Source: Candidatus Eiseniibacteriota bacterium (GTDB lineage: Bacteria > Eisenbacteria > RBG-16-71-46 > JAGVPR01). From it: DNA of 10,741 nt. The notes beneath the pieces are model-generated. The model was not told where the DNA came from and did not search any database. It saw nothing but the letters and a program-made list of their open reading frames with translations. The DNA lies in contig JAGVPR010000171.1 in NCBI GenBank assembly GCA_020052115.1, positions 1 to 10,741 of the forward strand. The letters run 5' to 3'. Shown here piece by piece: positions 9,101-10,741 of the stretch (within the stretch, counting starts at the first letter, position 1; each line of letters starts with the position of its first letter). Position numbers and translations under genes: made by a program.

Positions 9101-10152
9101 ATTTCAACTTCAGCCTGGAGGCGATGACCGACACGACGACGGCGATGCAGCTGCTAGCTAATGCGGCCGCGTTCCTCATGGTTGACGACGTGGGCATCAC
9201 GCCGGGCACCATCTCCGGGCACGTGGACCTCACGGACACGAGCGACGACAGCGGCGTCATCGTCACTGCGGGCGGCCATGCCGACACGACGGACGTGTCG
9301 GGTTACTACCAGCTCACCGGTCTCTCGCCCTTCCGCTACACCGTCCAGGCGACGAAGCTGAACTACACGAGCGGCACGCAGACCTGTGTCGCCGTCCTCA
9401 CGGGACAGGACACGCCGAATATTGACTTCTCGCTCTCGCCGTTCACGCAGGTTCAAGTCACGTACTGCGTGAACCCGGCCCTGGCCATCCCGGACAACAA
9501 CTCGACCGGCGTCACGAGCATCATCAACGTGCCCGACACCGGGTCAATCATGAACGTGCTGGCGAGCGTCAACATCACGCACACCTACAAGGGAGACCTC
9601 GAGGTGGCACTCACCTCGCCGGCGAACACGACAGTGATGCTGCACAACAACACGGGCGGCAGCGCGGACAACATCATCACGACCTACGACACGCCCACGG
9701 CCGTGGACGGTCCGGGAACGATGAACGACTTCGACACGCAGGCTCCCGCGGGCCAGTGGACGCTGCTGGTCAGGGACCTCGTGTCCGTCGATACCGGAAC
9801 GCTCAACCAGTGGTGCGTGATCCTCACGATCGCCCAGCCGATCGTGGGCGTGGAAGAGAACGTGCCGGTGCCGCCGGCGACGATGCTGTTCGCCCCGCGG
9901 CCGAACCCGTTCAACCCGATGACCACGGTGCGCTACGACGTCTCCGCGCCCGGCCGCGTGCTGCTGGCGGTCTACGACGCGAGCGGCCGTCTCGTGCGGA
10001 AGCTGCAGGACGGCTTCCTGCCCGCGGGCCGGTACCAGGCGCTGTGGGATGGGATGAACGACGCCGGCTCGCGCGTCGGGTCGGGCGTGTACTTCGCGCG
10101 CCTGCAGACGGGGAGCCGGTCATTCGGATCGAAGATGGTGGTGTTGAAGTAG
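6124..10152 (+). CDS. Secreted multi-domain M36 (fungalysin)-like zinc metalloprotease with FlgD-like C-terminal domain
   Basis: A 1342-residue exported endopeptidase, probably for extracellular protein degradation. Approximate domain order: signal peptide 1-31 (RR, hydrophobic 13-30, cleavage after ALA); FTP propeptide about 88-170, then PepSY-like 173-242; M36-like catalytic domain about 250-575 with HEYGH at 406-410 and the third ligand E431 in GAMGEGFGDF, then DGEIWSAVCW; two Ig/Fn3-like modules about 580-778; an amidotransferase/ThuA-like alpha-beta module 780-1021; a carboxypeptidase-regulatory-like beta domain 1025-1108; a proprotein-convertase P-domain about 1109-1235; a FlgD-like domain 1242-1342 with PRPNPFNPMTTVRYD and GSGVYFARL, resembling Por/type IX-style sorting tails. 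The ATG at 6124 follows GGAGG (6114-6118) by 5 bases. An in-frame TTG at 6067 would bury the signal peptide. It is a single-gene unit with its own promoter and terminator. The substrate is unknown, and domain edges are estimates from sequence patterns. Confidence 0.88.
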   Translation: MHLARASVGRRNIAALAVLSLLLALPVIALAKTAPVAAAGKRVIQETPWPATRALMSEVAGAWLSSSDESGVVRRMTRVSPSPAARSPFDAEATARAFLIERSGAMDLSSDLSELRTEAVIESPGGYHVRYQQMYDGIPVEAGVVWVTVSRSGEVVRVVNEAAQHPAVDVRPNITADEAIASVRRTIGASGSLHAPERADLVVRAADGSAFLAWKTLVPADEPFGDWEAFVDARSGAVRELRNRVQNFVDGSGQTWDPNPPVALQDNTIADLSDADQAAFNPSYLTVTLHELDDAVGGLYRLRGRFASSIEFESPVVTLATDASASGFVYTRANDMFEEVLCYYHIDATERLIQSLGFTNVNNRIQEFDAHGLNGDDNSHYIPSSKRIAYGDGCVDDSEDADVVIHEYGHSIQDNQVPGWGASAEGGAMGEGFGDFIASVMASDVNPTFQPFVVFDWDKGPVDNCWPGRRLDTTRHYPEDLVGQVHTDGEIWSAVCWQIANDIGMQTALAVVLEAQFDVPTTGNMVDCAEAMVVADQSLFGGAHVSSIVYWMDLRGILNASNYIPSITHTALGDTEDTVGPYLVTALVFAGAAPLNTGAIFTSYRVDAGSWTNAAMLATGNPNEFGASIPGQPDGSIVDYYVSAADSSGGVATHPVGAPGNFHTFRIGADTEAPVIVHTPLANQPLLTWPARVRALVTDNLGVASVTVEWNRNATPEASFALTREGATDYFSAYFPGVVPPVAIGDQVCYKIRAVDNSSNSNETLHPATGEHCFDVIDVLGSVLVINDWDGAKTSEPKVIEEKGVIVGVESGEMSKVASAASIARWLRDAGYAVTEETSAASDPGTWAAYSFIISSSGDDTSPVANAAYRAALEAYVAAGGKLLIEGGEVGYDAVSSPGYPTFKTNVLHLVSWNSDNAGALVRRTGFECHPLATTPHALPATLGITYGSYGDHDADVVAADATAIYGTTNYPNSSGIHFYDNNASPASAQIVDFNFSLEAMTDTTTAMQLLANAAAFLMVDDVGITPGTISGHVDLTDTSDDSGVIVTAGGHADTTDVSGYYQLTGLSPFRYTVQATKLNYTSGTQTCVAVLTGQDTPNIDFSLSPFTQVQVTYCVNPALAIPDNNSTGVTSIINVPDTGSIMNVLASVNITHTYKGDLEVALTSPANTTVMLHNNTGGSADNIITTYDTPTAVDGPGTMNDFDTQAPAGQWTLLVRDLVSVDTGTLNQWCVILTIAQPIVGVEENVPVPPATMLFAPRPNPFNPMTTVRYDVSAPGRVLLAVYDASGRLVRKLQDGFLPAGRYQALWDGMNDAGSRVGSGVYFARLQTGSRSFGSKMVVLK

Positions 10153-10168
10153 GACAGCCCCCACCGAG

Positions 10169-10206
10169 CGAAGGGCCGGCGGATTCTCGCCGGCCCTTCG
10201 TGTTTT
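10169..10206 (+). terminator. Intrinsic terminator of the protease gene
   Basis: CGAAGGGCCGGCG (10169-10181) and CGCCGGCCCTTCG (10188-10200) form a perfect 13-bp stem with loop GATTCT, followed by TGTTTT. It begins 16 bases after the stop codon. The T-tail is short and interrupted but the stem is very strong. On the minus strand there is no T-run, so it serves the plus-strand gene, not the converging ftsY. Confidence 0.85.
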
Positions 10207-10266
10207 CGGGGCGGCGATTGCGGCGCGGGGCCGCAGCGCAGAAGATCGTGCACTTGCGGTGAGCCG

Positions 10267-10741
10267 CTACTCCGCTTCCTGATCCCCGACCAGCGCCTTC
10301 GCGAATTCACCCGGATCGAATTCGACGAGATCCTCGATGGATTCGCCGACACCGAGGTACCGGACCGGGATCTCGTACTGGTCCGCGATCGCGAGTACCG
10401 CTCCCCCGCGCGCCGTGCCGTCTACCTTCGCGAGGATGAGACCGGTCACCCCGAGCGCCCGGCCGAACTCGCGCGCCTGCGAGAGAGCGTTCTGGCCGGT
10501 GGTCCCGTCAAGCACGAGGAAGGTCTCGTGCGGCGCGCCCGGGAGCTTCCTCCCGACAACGCGGTGGATCTTTCGCACCTCTTCCATGAGGTTCGTCTTC
10601 GTCTGGAGCCGCCCTGCCGTGTCCACGAGCACGACGTCGGATCCGCGCGCGACCGCTGCGCTCACGCCGTCGAAGGCGACGGATGCAGGGTCGGCGCCCG
10701 AGGCGCTCCTCACGATGTCGGCGCCGGCCCGGGTCGCCCAG
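10267..10741 (-). CDS. ftsY: Signal recognition particle receptor FtsY, 3' part only
   Basis: The C-terminal 157 residues of the SRP receptor GTPase, which docks SRP-ribosome complexes at the inner membrane for co-translational insertion. Visible NG-domain parts are GADPASVAFDG, VDTAGRLQTKTNLMEE (G3, DTAGR at about 10609-10623), VLDGTTGQNAL, ILAKVDGTARGG (G4 region, about 10420-10431), IPVRYLGVGESIEDLVEFD (G5) and a short tail ending EAE. The N-terminal N domain, P-loop and any acidic A domain lie beyond the right edge. G4 reads AKVD where most FtsY proteins have TKLD; the K and D that read the guanine are kept. A GTG at 10711-10713 is internal, not the start, since conserved FtsY sequence (WATRAGADIV) continues upstream in frame. 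It converges on the protease gene; the 60 bases beyond its stop show no T-run terminator of its own. Confidence 0.95.
   Translation of the reverse strand, partial: WATRAGADIVRSASGADPASVAFDGVSAAVARGSDVVLVDTAGRLQTKTNLMEEVRKIHRVVGRKLPGAPHETFLVLDGTTGQNALSQAREFGRALGVTGLILAKVDGTARGGAVLAIADQYEIPVRYLGVGESIEDLVEFDPGEFAKALVGDQEAE

Overview
This is a high-GC (visibly about two-thirds G+C) bacterial chromosomal window carrying seven protein genes. The organism looks like a Gram-negative didermic bacterium. It has a heptose-1-phosphate adenylyltransferase (LPS core or S-layer heptose synthesis) and a large secreted protein ending in a FlgD-like/Por-type C-terminal domain. That C-terminal domain, combined with high GC, suggests a candidate phylum on the fringe of the FCB group (Candidatus Eisenbacteria, Latescibacterota or similar). 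The taxonomic call is inference from protein style, not from a marker gene.

Left part (1-3603, minus strand): an apparent operon reads from a promoter-like site near 3552-3580 through a ~320-base non-coding leader. It continues into a GTPase of the cyclic-2,3-diphosphoglycerate-synthetase-like family (1946-3283), then sucC (766-1917) and sucD (769 running off the left edge). The gene spacings are 28 bases and a 4-base ATGA overlap. The leader holds a long hairpin and a strong intrinsic terminator that ends only 53 bases before the GTPase start. This arrangement fits transcription attenuation, or a small RNA placed upstream.

Middle (3604-5950): the minus-strand pair radC (4139-4825) and rfaE2/hldC (3604-4089) lies back to back with a plus-strand ferredoxin--NADP reductase gene (5012-5950).

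Right part (5951-10741): a plus-strand gene with a good sigma70-type promoter encodes a 1342-residue secreted M36 (fungalysin)-like metalloprotease. It carries a propeptide, Ig-like modules, an amidotransferase-like module, a carboxypeptidase-regulatory-like domain, a P-domain and a C-terminal FlgD-like domain. It ends in a near-perfect intrinsic terminator. The 3' part of ftsY converges on it from the right edge.

Most genes are core metabolism or housekeeping. I see no mobile element, CRISPR array, tRNA, rRNA or phage gene. The parts most worth a second look are the structured leader with its terminator, the link between the cDPGS-like GTPase and succinyl-CoA synthetase, and the mosaic architecture of the secreted protease.
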